Positions 44,440 through 53,343 of a stretch of DNA of 53,343 bases are shown here, in pieces; within the stretch, counting starts at the first letter, position 1, and each line of letters begins with the position of its first letter. The translations under genes and the position numbers were made by a program. The DNA comes from Bacteroidaceae bacterium (GTDB taxonomy: Bacteria; Bacteroidota; Bacteroidia; Bacteroidales; Bacteroidaceae). The DNA lies in contig JAKSLU010000005.1 of the NCBI GenBank assembly GCA_024400995.1, positions 1-53,343 on the forward strand, in the 5' to 3' direction. The notes beneath the pieces are model-generated. The model searched no databases. It was not told where the DNA came from and saw only the letters and a program-made list of their open reading frames with translations.

Positions 44440-44949
44440 TTACTGGTAGCCGAGCTTCTGCAGTACATCGTTGCTGATGTCGATGCTGGGAGAGGCAAAG
44501 ATGATGGACTGGTTATCAGCGCGATCCATGACGAGTTGGAAGCCCTTGCTCGTGGCGATGCCCTTGATGGCATTATATACCTCCTCCTGTATGGGCTCGA
44601 TGAGGGCAGTGCGCTTCTTGTAGAGCTCGCCCTGGGGGCCAAAGTACTTCTTCTTGAGCTCAGAGGCTTCCTTCTCCTTGTCGATAATAGCCTGCTCACG
44701 CTCCTTCTTCTGCTGCTCGGAGAGGAATACGCCCTCGTTCTGGTAGTTCTTGTAGAGGGTCTTGGCCTCAGTGTCAAGGGTCTCAACCTCAGTCTGCCAC
44801 TTGCGACTAATCTGGTTGAGCTGCTCGTTGGCGCGCTCGTAGGCGGGGATATTGCTCATGATGTACTCCATGTCCACCATGGCAAACTTTTGTGCATTGG
44901 CTGCGAGGGCTATGAGGCACAGGGCAGCGAGGGTTAGTATCTGTTTCAT
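44440..44949 (-). CDS. OmpH/Skp-family periplasmic chaperone (first copy)
   Basis: 169 residues. Signal peptide about 1-19 (LAANAQ), KFAMVDMEYIMSNIPAYERANEQLNQ, a central coiled-coil (about 40-110, Gln/Lys/Glu-rich with LSEQQKKEREQ), and a C-terminal strand-helix segment (GFQLVMDRADNQSIIFASPSIDISNDVLQKLGY). Its role is as for the other copy. It follows bamA by 48 bases, so the chaperones and the insertase they feed are co-transcribed. Confidence 0.94.
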   Translation of the reverse strand: MKQILTLAALCLIALAANAQKFAMVDMEYIMSNIPAYERANEQLNQISRKWQTEVETLDTEAKTLYKNYQNEGVFLSEQQKKEREQAIIDKEKEASELKKKYFGPQGELYKKRTALIEPIQEEVYNAIKGIATSKGFQLVMDRADNQSIIFASPSIDISNDVLQKLGYQ

Positions 44950-44997
44950 ATTTCTTAATTCTTAACTCATATTTCTTAATTAATATTTACCCTTGGG

Positions 44998-47637
44998 CTA
45001 GAACTCCTGTCCGATGATAAAGTGGAACTGCGAGCCACCTATCTTAGTGCCAGCGGCATTATACTTCTGGAAGCCGTAGGCCCAGTCGATACCCATCAGA
45101 CCCACCATGGGGAGGAGGATGCGGACACCAAAGCCGGCACTCTTCTTGAGGGAGAAGGGGTTCATCTTCTTGACGTCGGACCAGGCGTTACCTGCCTCGG
45201 CAAAGGCCAGGGCATAGATGCTCGTGGCAGTCTCCAGCATGATAGGCACACGGAGTTCCATCGTGAGGCGGGTATAGGCGTAAGCATTGTCGTAGTTGGC
45301 ACCGCCGAGGGAGCCGTTCTCGTAGCCTCGCAGGCCGATGGTCTCGGTGGCATAGCCCGTAGAGTAGCCTGACATACCGTCACCGCCGACGTAGTAACTC
45401 TCAAAGGGACTCTTCTTATATTTATTATAGGAGCCCAAGATGCCCACCTCAGCGCGTGTCATGAGCACTGGGGTGTGCTTCATTGACTTGGAGAGGGCAG
45501 TGAAGTTGCGGAACTTGAACTTCCACTTGTGATACTCAATCCAGCGGTACTTCTCCTGCGACTCGGCGCGATAGTTCTTGGAGTAGGGGTTGGTGGCCAG
45601 ACTCTTGTAGTCGCGACCATCCCAGAGAGAGTAGGGAGGTGTGAGCGTAGCAGAGAGCAGGAGCTCCGAACCCGTACGTGGGAAGAAGGTATTGTCCGTC
45701 GATGTGCGGCTCAGGTTGAGATTGAGGTTGAAGTTGTTACAGTTACCATTCTGAATGATAAAGTACTGCCAGTTCTTGAGCATATAGCGTGTATAGCTCA
45801 GCTCTGCCATAAACTGGAAGTAGTCATCGGGCCAGCGCAGACGCTTGCCGAAGCCTACGCTCACGCCCAGCAGCTTGACGAACTTGTCGGGATCGTAGTA
45901 GTTGGAGTAGTTGTAGTAGTTGCTGCTGGAGCCGTAGCCATAGTAGTAGTTATAGTAGTTGGAGTAGTTCTTGTAGTAGTTGGAGTTGACGTCGCTCTGC
46001 TTGGAGTAATAGACGCTGAAGGAGAACTGGTTGGGACGCTTCTTCCCGAACCAGGGATCTACAAACTGCAGAGAGTAACTCTGGAAGTAGGTACCATTCG
46101 TCTGGCCGGAGAGGGAGAGCGTCTGACCATCGCCCTGGGGGATAAAGCCAGCACGCTTGTAGCCTTTTTTGCCAAAGAGGTTCTGTATGCTGAAGTTGGT
46201 GAACTTCAGTCCCACGCGGCCTACGATGCCCGTCTGTCCCCAGCCTGCGGAGAGCTCTATCTGGTCGCCGCCCTTGGTCACGAGGGGGTAGTTGATATCT
46301 ACGGTGCCAGTATATTGGTCGGGCTTGATGCCCTTTTGTATCTCCGTCTGGAGAATTTCGGCGTCAAACTGGTTCATGGAGGCCAGCTCACGTACCGAAC
46401 GCTGCAGAGCCTCCATCGTGAAGAGGTCGCCGGGCTTTGTGCGCAGTTCGCGACGGATAACCTCCTCATACACGCGGTCGTTGCCCGATATGCGTATGTG
46501 GTTGAGGTGGGCCTGCTGGCCCTCGCTGATGCGCATCTCCAGGTCGATGGAGTCACCCTCCACATTAATCTCTACGGGGTCAAGGCTATAGAACACATAG
46601 CCGTTGTTATAGTACTGATTGCCGATGGCATCCTCGTCGCTGTTGAGACGCTTGTTGAGGAACACCTGGTCATAGACGTCGCCACGCTCCATCTTGAGCA
46701 CAGAGGCCAGAGCATCGGTGGTATAGACGGTATTACCCACCCAGTCGATGTTGCGTACATAGTACTTCTGACCATGTGTAAAGTTCATATAGATGTCCAC
46801 GTGCTTGGGGTCGATCGTCACCACGGAGTCACTCACGAGCAAGGCATCGCGATAGCCCCAGCCGTTGAGGCGCTCGATAGCGTAGCCCTTGTCCTCCTCG
46901 TACTTTTCGGGGATAAACTTCTTGCTGCGGAAGAAGTTGAGCAAGCTCTTCTCGTGAGTCTTCTTCATGGCGCGCTTCAGCTTGTTGACCGTCTCGCCCT
47001 TAGGCAGGGAGTCGAGGCCGGTAACGTAGATCTTGTTGACGCGCACCTTGTCGTTCTTATTGATGTTGACATCGACGAGCATGGAGTTCTCCTTGGTCAC
47101 GTCCTCACGCTGTATGATTTCCACCTCAGCGTTCTTGTAGCCCTTTTCGTCAAAGTAGCGCTTGATGAGCTTCTTGGCACGATCGACAATGTCGGGCGTA
47201 ATCTGGTTGCCCACGGTGAGGCCGAGTCGCTGCTCTATGTCCTCTCGCTCGCTCTTCTTGACGCCATTGTAGTTGATGCTACTCACACGGGGCTGTGCAG
47301 CCAGACGGATGCGGAGATACACCTTGCCGCCTACGATGCTGTCGGCCTCAATACTGACATTGCTGAAGAGCTTCTGCTTCCAGTAGTTCTGTATGGCCTG
47401 GCTGATGTCTGCACCCGGAATCTCGTAGCTGCGACCCACCTCCAGGCCCGAGATGCCGAGCAGAAAGTCGTCGTCGTAGCCACGTATGCCATCGACGGTG
47501 AGACCACCGAGCACATATTTCTGGTGGTCAGCGGTGTAGGTGATATGGGGTTTCTCTACAGTCTGCGCCTGCAGGGTGATACCACCCATGACGAGGAACA
47601 GCAGTATGAGGATGATATTATTGCGCATAAGTGTCAT
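44998..47637 (-). CDS. bamA: BamA, outer-membrane protein insertase
   Basis: 879 residues. Signal peptide (ITLQAQ), five POTRA domains (about 40-430; [35 protein letters not shown] and similar), then a 16-strand barrel ending in [11 protein letters not shown]..., FHFIIGQEF. It folds and inserts beta-barrel proteins into the outer membrane. The Tyr/Asn/Ser-rich stretch at residues ~549-583 ([21 protein letters not shown]) is an extended surface loop of low complexity. The gene overlaps uppS by four bases (47634-47637). Confidence 0.95.
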   Translation of the reverse strand: MTLMRNNIILILLFLVMGGITLQAQTVEKPHITYTADHQKYVLGGLTVDGIRGYDDDFLLGISGLEVGRSYEIPGADISQAIQNYWKQKLFSNVSIEADSIVGGKVYLRIRLAAQPRVSSINYNGVKKSEREDIEQRLGLTVGNQITPDIVDRAKKLIKRYFDEKGYKNAEVEIIQREDVTKENSMLVDVNINKNDKVRVNKIYVTGLDSLPKGETVNKLKRAMKKTHEKSLLNFFRSKKFIPEKYEEDKGYAIERLNGWGYRDALLVSDSVVTIDPKHVDIYMNFTHGQKYYVRNIDWVGNTVYTTDALASVLKMERGDVYDQVFLNKRLNSDEDAIGNQYYNNGYVFYSLDPVEINVEGDSIDLEMRISEGQQAHLNHIRISGNDRVYEEVIRRELRTKPGDLFTMEALQRSVRELASMNQFDAEILQTEIQKGIKPDQYTGTVDINYPLVTKGGDQIELSAGWGQTGIVGRVGLKFTNFSIQNLFGKKGYKRAGFIPQGDGQTLSLSGQTNGTYFQSYSLQFVDPWFGKKRPNQFSFSVYYSKQSDVNSNYYKNYSNYYNYYYGYGSSSNYYNYSNYYDPDKFVKLLGVSVGFGKRLRWPDDYFQFMAELSYTRYMLKNWQYFIIQNGNCNNFNLNLNLSRTSTDNTFFPRTGSELLLSATLTPPYSLWDGRDYKSLATNPYSKNYRAESQEKYRWIEYHKWKFKFRNFTALSKSMKHTPVLMTRAEVGILGSYNKYKKSPFESYYVGGDGMSGYSTGYATETIGLRGYENGSLGGANYDNAYAYTRLTMELRVPIMLETATSIYALAFAEAGNAWSDVKKMNPFSLKKSAGFGVRILLPMVGLMGIDWAYGFQKYNAAGTKIGGSQFHFIIGQEF

Positions 47638-48344
47638 TTGGTAACTTGCTCAGAGGTTTTGCCATAGCGGCGCTCGCGGGCGTTGTAGGCCTCGATAGCC
47701 TGCATGAGATGGGTCTCATCAAAGTCGGGCCATAGTACATCCGTGAAGAAGAACTCAGCGTAGGCCAGCTGCCACAGCAGATAGTTGGACAGTCGCAGCT
47801 CTCCGCCCGTGCGGATGAGTAGGTCGGGGTCTGGCATAAAGTTGGTGGTGAGATGCTGCGTGATGGTGTCCTCCGTGATGTCAGCGGGCTGCATACTGCC
47901 CTCGCTGCACTCCTGGGCTATCTGGCGTACAGCCTCGGTGATCTCCCACTTGGAACTGTAGGACAGGGCAATGACCATGGTCATGCCAGTGTTCACGCTG
48001 GTGCGCTCCTCACAGTGGCGTATGCTCCGCACGACGTGATCAGGCACGCGACTCAGGTCGCCGATGATGCGCATACGCACGTTGTTCTTCATAAAGATTT
48101 CCTCCTCAAGGGCCTCCAGTATGAGGGCCATGAGGGCAGCCACCTCGGGTTCGGGGCGGTTCCAGTTTTCGGTGCTGAAGGTGTAGAGCGTGAGATACTT
48201 CACTCCGAGATTGGTGCAGAGTGTGGTAATGCGTCGCACGGTTTCAACGCCTTCCTGGTGACCCATGGAGCGGTTCAGGCCACGGGCCTTGGCCCAGCGT
48301 CCGTTGCCGTCCATGATGATGGCTATGTGTTGAGGTATCTTCAT
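47634..48344 (-). CDS. uppS: Isoprenyl transferase (undecaprenyl diphosphate synthase type)
   Basis: 236 residues. It makes the C55 lipid carrier by cis-prenyl condensation. The catalytic Asp12 lies in [16 protein letters not shown]; further motifs are [22 protein letters not shown] and [27 protein letters not shown]. Complete. Together with uppP at 28901 it gives the window both synthesis and recycling of the carrier. Translationally coupled to bamA. Confidence 0.96.
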   Translation of the reverse strand: MKIPQHIAIIMDGNGRWAKARGLNRSMGHQEGVETVRRITTLCTNLGVKYLTLYTFSTENWNRPEPEVAALMALILEALEEEIFMKNNVRMRIIGDLSRVPDHVVRSIRHCEERTSVNTGMTMVIALSYSSKWEITEAVRQIAQECSEGSMQPADITEDTITQHLTTNFMPDPDLLIRTGGELRLSNYLLWQLAYAEFFFTDVLWPDFDETHLMQAIEAYNARERRYGKTSEQVTK

Positions 48345-48353
48345 GATGTGGTG

Positions 48354-49097
48354 TTAGTCAGCTTTGTTACAGGTGGGACATCGGGGGGAGATGTCGTAGG
48401 TGAGTGTGAGCATGGTGCGGGAGTAGTGGTCCATGCCATGGAATCCGCCTCCCTCTATGCCCGTGGGGGCAGCGAGGCCATCGAGGCGGTCGCTCAGGGT
48501 GAGGTGATAGGTCCAGTCGAGTCCCAGATTGAGACGGCGGGCTATCTTATATTTGAGGCCGAGGCCCAGAGGTATGTCGAGCGTGGCCGCATTGCTGCTG
48601 GTAGCCTCTTCCTGACGGGTGCCGCTAGTGTGGGCGTAGGTCAGGCCGAGACCCATCTGCATGTAGGGTGTGATACGCTTGTGGCCTAGGTAGTTGCGCA
48701 GCCAGCCGTAGGGCAGAAAGTGGAGTTCGTAGAGAGCTCCGAGATGGAGCATCGTACCACTCATGCTGTACTGCAGGCGTTGCTGACCTGACTGACCGAT
48801 CACGGCAGGATAGAAGTCCTTGACACCCGCCGTTGATCCCTTCGTACCCGTGTAGCCCAGTTCGGTCTTTATGGCCATGCGGGGCGAGAGCACAAAGCGC
48901 ATGAGCACATCAGCTGCGGGCTTGCTCTGGCCGTACCACTTGTGATTGAGATCGCTATTCATGAAGCCCAGACCCAGCCCTGCTCCTATCTCCTTGGTGT
49001 ACTGCACCTCGTCCTGCTGAGCCTGCAAGGTCAGAGGGCTGACGGCGCAGAGCGTGAGCAGAAGGATGACGATGAGGCTATGTCGGCGGCTACTCAT
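48354..49097 (-). CDS. Outer-membrane beta-barrel protein, DUF6089-like
   Basis: 247 residues. Signal peptide about 1-26 (LQAQQ), KEIGAGLGLGFMNSDLN at the start, then alternating strands (GALYELHFLPYG, RITPYMQMGLGLTYAH, IPLGLGLKYKIARRLNLGLDW, LSDRLDGL), and a C-terminal LTYDISPRCPTC. An eight-stranded barrel is likely. The match to DUF6089 rests on layout, the LSDxLDGL strand and its usual place upstream of uppS-bamA. The function is unknown; it begins 9 bases after the DUF6242 gene. Confidence 0.82.
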   Translation of the reverse strand: MSSRRHSLIVILLLTLCAVSPLTLQAQQDEVQYTKEIGAGLGLGFMNSDLNHKWYGQSKPAADVLMRFVLSPRMAIKTELGYTGTKGSTAGVKDFYPAVIGQSGQQRLQYSMSGTMLHLGALYELHFLPYGWLRNYLGHKRITPYMQMGLGLTYAHTSGTRQEEATSSNAATLDIPLGLGLKYKIARRLNLGLDWTYHLTLSDRLDGLAAPTGIEGGGFHGMDHYSRTMLTLTYDISPRCPTCNKAD

Positions 49098-49106
49098 GGG
49101 GGAGAT

Positions 49107-50513
49107 TTAGTGCAGAGTGGGAGTATGCTGACGTGTCTTGAGGAATACATCCTCCGCGGGCTCCCATCCCAGTCGGGAGAGACGCCCCTGCCAGAGCTGA
49201 CCTGTACCTGTGCAGTAGAGCCAGATGTAGTTGTGCGCATCCACGGCCATGGTGAGTCCGGCGAGTCCCTCAGCCACCTCGGGGGCGGTGACGGGATAGG
49301 TGCTCCAGCTGCGGCCTGTGTCGTAGCTCATGAGCAGAGAGACATGGCCCTCGCTGTCCAGACCAGCAAGGAGTGCTCCGCCATCGTAGTCAGCCAGAGA
49401 GGTGCTGAGGCGGTTGGGCACTTTGCCCTTGTTGTCAGCCGAACTGGCGAGGTGGTTCCACTGGAACTGTGCCGTACCATCCAGCTCGGGATCACTCATC
49501 TCGTTGCGCTTCCACACCACGGTGCGTCCGCTCTGTGTATTGCCCACGAGCAGAGTCTCCTCTATGGCATCATTGCTGCGGGTCTTACGACTCATGTAGC
49601 TAATGTGGTTCACAGGGATGGAGTCATGCTCGTCATCGGCATCGAGAGTCCACGTGCTGCCACCGTTCTCAGAGCGGAGGTAGCCCTGCGTGCTCAGCGC
49701 GTAGAGCGCACGTGTAGTAGTACCTATAAGAGTAGTTATACCCTCAGTGCGTGCGGCATTGCGCACCCACCTTTGACCATCGGTGCTGCTCACGATGTCA
49801 GTGGCGTTCAGACCATAGAAGGTCAGGCCCTGCTGCACGATGGTCTGAGGCTCAGGCACATTGTTCGTCACCCTGTCGCCTGTCCACGCCTGGGGACGAT
49901 CCGAGTGGGCCGTATAGTGCCATGTATCATTATCTACGCGACCCCAAAGGTGCAGCACCTCGCCACAAGCCAGTAGGCGCACATCGGTGAGTTCGGTGGG
50001 GAGTTGTGTCTGGCTGACGAGGCTCCACTGCATGGAGTCAGCCTGCTCCTTGCGGCAACGGATATCCACGGTGTAGGTCGTTCGGCTCTCACCATCATAG
50101 CCATACACAGTGATCTGGCGGGGCTGACGAAAGTCGGTAGAGTCCTTGGCCACAAAGGTGGTGTCCTTGCCATCCACAAGACTCTTGATGGCAGCGGAGC
50201 CCTCCACATTGAAGGTGCTGAACACCACCTTATCCACCCAGGTATTGTAGGGCAGAGGGTCAGCATTGTAGATGACGTGGTTCACCTGGTCGATAGTGAG
50301 GGGATAGAGGTTGCCGTTGACGGACACTATGCTGATAGTATCGGGCTTGCCCTCGCGCTGCACGACCATAGTTCGCTTGAGCGTGCCGAGTTTGGCTGCC
50401 GTCACGAGGCTCATGCCACTATTGTCGGTCTCATCCTCGCTGTCGCGAAAGCAACCAGAACACAGACTGGCCGCCAACACGAGAGTCATGAGCAGGGATA
50501 TGTACTTGTTCAT
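49107..50513 (-). CDS. DUF6242-like lipoprotein (beta-propeller), first gene of the bamA operon
   Basis: 468 residues from the ATG at 50513 (MNKYISLLMTLVLAASLCSGC); an ATG six codons upstream is less likely. Lipobox LCSGC, so it is a lipoprotein, followed by FRDSEDETDN. Residues ~50-130 contain YPLTIDQVNHVIYNADPLPYNTWVDKVV, the DUF6242 N-terminal motif. The rest reads as beta-propeller blades (STDGQRWVRNA, SENGGSTWTLDADD, SYDTGRSWSTY, with Asp-box-like SxDxGxxW). The C-terminal blade ends LWQGRLSRLGW. The function is unknown. Its promoter at 50543 also serves the genes that follow. Confidence 0.82.
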   Translation of the reverse strand: MNKYISLLMTLVLAASLCSGCFRDSEDETDNSGMSLVTAAKLGTLKRTMVVQREGKPDTISIVSVNGNLYPLTIDQVNHVIYNADPLPYNTWVDKVVFSTFNVEGSAAIKSLVDGKDTTFVAKDSTDFRQPRQITVYGYDGESRTTYTVDIRCRKEQADSMQWSLVSQTQLPTELTDVRLLACGEVLHLWGRVDNDTWHYTAHSDRPQAWTGDRVTNNVPEPQTIVQQGLTFYGLNATDIVSSTDGQRWVRNAARTEGITTLIGTTTRALYALSTQGYLRSENGGSTWTLDADDEHDSIPVNHISYMSRKTRSNDAIEETLLVGNTQSGRTVVWKRNEMSDPELDGTAQFQWNHLASSADNKGKVPNRLSTSLADYDGGALLAGLDSEGHVSLLMSYDTGRSWSTYPVTAPEVAEGLAGLTMAVDAHNYIWLYCTGTGQLWQGRLSRLGWEPAEDVFLKTRQHTPTLH

Positions 50514-50542
50514 TGGAGTATATGCATACAAAATTGGTGCGG

Positions 50543-50574
50543 CAAAGTTACTGCAAATTTCTCACATACCGAAA
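50543..50574 (-). promoter_or_regulatory. Promoter of the DUF6242-DUF6089-uppS-bamA-ompH operon
   Basis: On the minus strand: TTTC (50571-50574), 20 bases, TAACTTTG (50543-50550), 29 bases before the ATG at 50513. The -7 box is a full match and the -33 box is one base off. Confidence 0.7.
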
Positions 50575-50674
50575 TACTTGCGCCCTTTTTCGCTGCATTT
50601 TAGGTTTTTTAGTGCAAAAAGCACTCAAACACTCCCCCATTGAGCCAAACTCTGCCTCACCACAGGCAAACGAT

Positions 50675-50737
50675 TCATGCCGTAGGCGTGACATTACTCC
50701 CACATTAGTCGGGGGCAACATCATACCTACGGCATGA
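50675..50737. repeat. REP-like inverted repeat (12-bp arms)
   Basis: tcatgccgtagg (50675-50686) and cctacggcatga (50726-50737) are perfect inverted copies with 39 bases between them. It lies between the divergent-side promoter region of the bamA operon and the end of the BspA-like gene. No coding sequence is supported in 50575-50784. Confidence 0.7.
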
Positions 50738-50784
50738 CCTATAATTGCGTTGAGACTTATAGCCTCGTTAACAGTGGCTCTTCG

Positions 50785-53109
50785 TTACTTCTTGATAACA
50801 CCCTGAAGGTTGTAGTTCACTCCTCCCATGCGGATGTACAGCTGACCGTTCTTGATAAACTTGCCACTCTGAGAGTTCTCCACAGTGCTTACGTTCTCTA
50901 TGGCTGTGGGCACCATACCGATCGTCACCTGCTCGCTAGTAGCCTCGCCGCTAGCATCCACAATAGCCTTCTTGTCAGCATCATACACATGGCCTGAGGA
51001 GAGGATCTGCACATCACCCTTCAGCACCAGGCTCTTGATGCCAGCGACGGAGGGGTTGCCCTGAGCTATCAGTGTGGCGTTGTCGATGGTCAACTCACCC
51101 CAGCTCGTCAGCGAGAGACCCATGCCGCGGCTATTTGTACTGATGATTTCCACTGTGACGCCATCCGCAATCGTGAGGTCATTCTCTATGCAGATGCCAC
51201 AGGAGCCACCATCGCTGTTTGCGATTGTCAGCTTGCCATCGCCATAGATATTTACGCCGCGATAGTCTGAACGTATGCCGTAGCTACTACCCTCGGTGTT
51301 TTCGATCAGACAGTCACCGACCACACGGATATTCAGGGTTGGGCCATTACCATAGGAGACGATAGCGTCCTGCCATCCACCATCAGTGGCTATGCGAATA
51401 TTGTTCAGGGTCAGCGTATTGGTCACATAGTCAAATGTCACCTCCTTGTTGCCATTTCCGTAGAGATCCTGATAGTTCTGGAGGGTTATCTCCTGGTTAT
51501 TGACATAGACATCGAAGGGTATATTGGTGATCTTTCCAAAATAAGGGCTCCATTTGCTTGACTCTTTATAGGTATTGAGCAATTGAGCAGGCACATAGAG
51601 AGTGCGCTTGCTGAAGATGCCAGCCTTGTCGCTATCAAAGGCCTTTTCTCCAAAAGTGGGTGGAACCTCGCCACGTATGGTGAAGCTTTCGGCGGCATCG
51701 CAACGCCAGAAGGCGTACTCGCCTATGTTGGTCACACCTGGGCCGATAGAGGCCCATACAAGACCCGTGCAGTTAGAGAAGGCAGATTCGCCTATACTGG
51801 TCACCTCGTCAGGAATGGTAACATCGTGGAGCTTGTCGCAAAACTCGAAGGCTTCCGTTCCGATAGTCTTCAACGTCTTAGGGAGAGTAATGTACTTAAA
51901 GTCGCAGGCTTGGAAGGCACATTCTCCTATGTTCACCAAGCCACTAGGGAGAGTGACGTTGGCAAGTTTGGTGCACCTTTCGAAGGTATAGTCCTCTATG
52001 CTCGTCACGCCCTTGGGTATAGTGATAGAGGTGAGGGCAGAGCACTGGCCGAAGGCGTTCTGCGCTATGTGTGTCAGGCCTTCTCCTAGAGTGACGGAGG
52101 CAAGGTTCTCGCAATAAACGAAGGCATTCTTGCCTATACTCTCTACGCTATTGGGGATAGTTACGGACTTCAGTGCGTCGCATCCCTGAAAGGCATCATC
52201 GCCAATGCTCTTCACACCCTCCTTGATGGTGACGGAGGTGAGTTCTTTGCTCCCCTTGAAAGCATCCATGCCGATACCGACTACAGTATATCGCTTGGTA
52301 CCTTCCGTCTTGCTACGGGCCGCAACTGTAGCAGGAATGGTCACATCACCAGAATAGGAGTTGTAGTCATAATCCTTGTGAGTCACTTCAACTTTGTCAT
52401 CCGACAATTTTCTGTAGTATACACCTAGCGCATAAACATCATACGGCTTAGTTGAAACTTTGACGTCACCCCTCCACTCTGTCTTTTTGCCATTTTCATC
52501 CTCATACTCCAAGCCTCCATTTTCGGATATATAGCAGTTGGTAGGGCTAACCATTCTGCATTTTTTCAGTGTGAGATTCCTAATGCCATAAAGTACAATT
52601 GGTTTAGATGAGTTAGAGTGAGCAGAGAATGACGCATTGTCTATAATCATATCAAGAGCCGCGGTATTCGATCCATTGTAAAAACCTGAGATGGGATAAT
52701 TATCTGCCGTTATTTCTACAGAACAGTTTTGTATCGTAATACTTTGTGGTGTATTATTTACCTGATCAAATCCATTTTCAGGCGAGTTAACCTTCAGACT
52801 ACCATCACTTAATGACGTAATCAGCAATGAGGTTTTATTAAAGCTTATGCTTTCTATCACATTATCGCCAATTAAGTTGATTTTTACCTGACCTTCTTCT
52901 TTTATGTGTATTCCTTCTTTCACCACGGCATTTTCCAAGGTCAAAACTTTCTTCGCTTCATCATAGGTCACCTTACCCTGTATAAGATCATGGGTAACGT
53001 TACCATCACGGAAAACGAAATAGTTATTTGTAAAATAAATACTGCCATACGCACGATTATAGCACAGGGCAAATACCATTGTGAGAAAAAGTAAGAGTTT
53101 GTTGTTCAT
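50785..53109 (-). CDS. BspA-like leucine-rich repeat surface protein between two beta-solenoid-like modules
   Basis: 774 residues. Signal peptide 1-22 (CYNRAYG). Residues ~25-225 form a beta-rich module (KVTYDEAKKVLTLENAVV, IRNLTLKKCRMV). Residues ~260-510 are about ten BspA-type LRR_5 repeats of ~23 residues (SVTIPNSVESIGKNAFVYC pattern). Residues ~515-725 repeat the first module's style (VTFDYVTNTLTLNNIRIA, GELTIDNATLIA). The end, SGKFIKNGQLYIRMGG then YNLQGVIKK, is a second tail type seen in Bacteroidetes surface proteins, different from YDLQGR. BspA proteins are adhesins. The N-terminal third of the gene is clearly AT-richer than the rest. Confidence 0.88.
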   Translation of the reverse strand: MNNKLLLFLTMVFALCYNRAYGSIYFTNNYFVFRDGNVTHDLIQGKVTYDEAKKVLTLENAVVKEGIHIKEEGQVKINLIGDNVIESISFNKTSLLITSLSDGSLKVNSPENGFDQVNNTPQSITIQNCSVEITADNYPISGFYNGSNTAALDMIIDNASFSAHSNSSKPIVLYGIRNLTLKKCRMVSPTNCYISENGGLEYEDENGKKTEWRGDVKVSTKPYDVYALGVYYRKLSDDKVEVTHKDYDYNSYSGDVTIPATVAARSKTEGTKRYTVVGIGMDAFKGSKELTSVTIKEGVKSIGDDAFQGCDALKSVTIPNSVESIGKNAFVYCENLASVTLGEGLTHIAQNAFGQCSALTSITIPKGVTSIEDYTFERCTKLANVTLPSGLVNIGECAFQACDFKYITLPKTLKTIGTEAFEFCDKLHDVTIPDEVTSIGESAFSNCTGLVWASIGPGVTNIGEYAFWRCDAAESFTIRGEVPPTFGEKAFDSDKAGIFSKRTLYVPAQLLNTYKESSKWSPYFGKITNIPFDVYVNNQEITLQNYQDLYGNGNKEVTFDYVTNTLTLNNIRIATDGGWQDAIVSYGNGPTLNIRVVGDCLIENTEGSSYGIRSDYRGVNIYGDGKLTIANSDGGSCGICIENDLTIADGVTVEIISTNSRGMGLSLTSWGELTIDNATLIAQGNPSVAGIKSLVLKGDVQILSSGHVYDADKKAIVDASGEATSEQVTIGMVPTAIENVSTVENSQSGKFIKNGQLYIRMGGVNYNLQGVIKK

Positions 53110-53208
53110 TGGCTTTTTGTTTTTGGTTGTTTGGGGTTAATAATATTATATGTCTTGGTTCTTGTTTCCTTTTTGTCTCAACAACGATTTTTTTCCTGTT
53201 TCGGAGTG

Positions 53209-53216
53209 CAAAATTA
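53209..53216 (-). promoter_or_regulatory. -7 box upstream of the BspA-like gene (TAATTTTG on the minus strand)
   Basis: CAAAATTA on the plus strand reads TAATTTTG toward the gene, about 100 bases before its ATG. No good -33 element at 20 bases. A run of eight Cs (53289-53296) lies further upstream. Confidence 0.45.
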
Positions 53217-53343
53217 CGACTTTCTGCACCAAATCACTACGCAAAATCATTCAAAGTACTTCGCAGAATCTTGCATTTTGAGGGTTTACCCCCCCCATTT
53301 TGCTACACAGAGATTACAACGTTGCTCTAAATTGACAAAAGGG

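Noticed and set aside
45529..47667. A 712-codon plus-strand frame opposite bamA
   Set aside because: BamA on the minus strand is certain. The antisense translation is low in complexity (Val/Leu/Gly) and has no start context or promoter.
50513..50737. A 74-codon plus-strand ORF between the bamA operon and the BspA-like gene
   Set aside because: It reads through the operon promoter and the inverted repeat; its composition is that of non-coding DNA.
53289..53296. Run of eight Cs as a phase-variation tract for the BspA-like gene
   Set aside because: It is ~180 bases upstream of the start and outside the probable -33/-7 region; the tract is too short to argue on its own.

Overview
The window comes from a Bacteroidales genome, most likely a Prevotellaceae-like gut or rumen organism. 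The support is a housekeeping set typical of the group (a long LeuRS, DUF3098, two OmpH/Skp genes beside BamA, DUF6242/DUF6089-type envelope proteins), Bacteroidetes-type promoters (TTTG, 20 bases, TAnnTTTG), a PorZ-like type IX secretion protein, Omp28-family proteins, a BspA-type leucine-rich repeat protein and many secreted proteins ending in a YDLQGR...GLYI..GRK tail. No rRNA, tRNA, CRISPR array or insertion sequence was recognised.

Positions 1-3368 (+): end of a sulfatase, a stand-alone ArgR-type DNA-binding domain, and a metal-linked pair made of a TonB-dependent receptor and a secreted HMA protein with a metallothionein-like tail. After a terminator and a 22-bp tandem repeat, 3781-20425 (+) holds an extracytoplasmic thiol-redox and surface-protein locus: a TlpA-like thioredoxin, an outer-membrane barrel (DUF6029-like), an Omp28 lipoprotein, five larger Omp28-type proteins with CxxC motifs, and three other secreted proteins. 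Nearly all carry the same C-terminal tail.

Positions 20537-31546 (+) are core genes: leuS, a YitT-family membrane protein, an unbroken ORF joining the house-cleaning NTPase RdgB to PorZ, an HU gene, then ftsX, DUF3098, uppP, truB and queA. From 31786 to 39641 the minus strand carries a YolD-like protein, a Y-family DNA polymerase, a subtilisin-like protease, three secreted proteins of unknown function and ndk. Then come an AlkD-like protein, manA, a small secreted protein (+) and an AspT/YidE-type transporter.

Positions 43895-50513 (-) form an envelope-biogenesis operon, read as DUF6242 lipoprotein, DUF6089 barrel, uppS, bamA, ompH, ompH, with a good promoter at its head. The window ends with a BspA-like leucine-rich repeat protein.

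The most notable structure not explained by the gene list is: (i) the rdgB-porZ fusion; (ii) the run of Omp28 thioredoxin-fold paralogues; (iii) arrays of a degenerate hexanucleotide repeat placed in frame just before the C-terminal tail in five genes and once between genes; (iv) a 22-bp tandem repeat shared by two loci 36 kb apart; and (v) a perfect-period heptanucleotide array in the 5' leader of a surface-protein gene.
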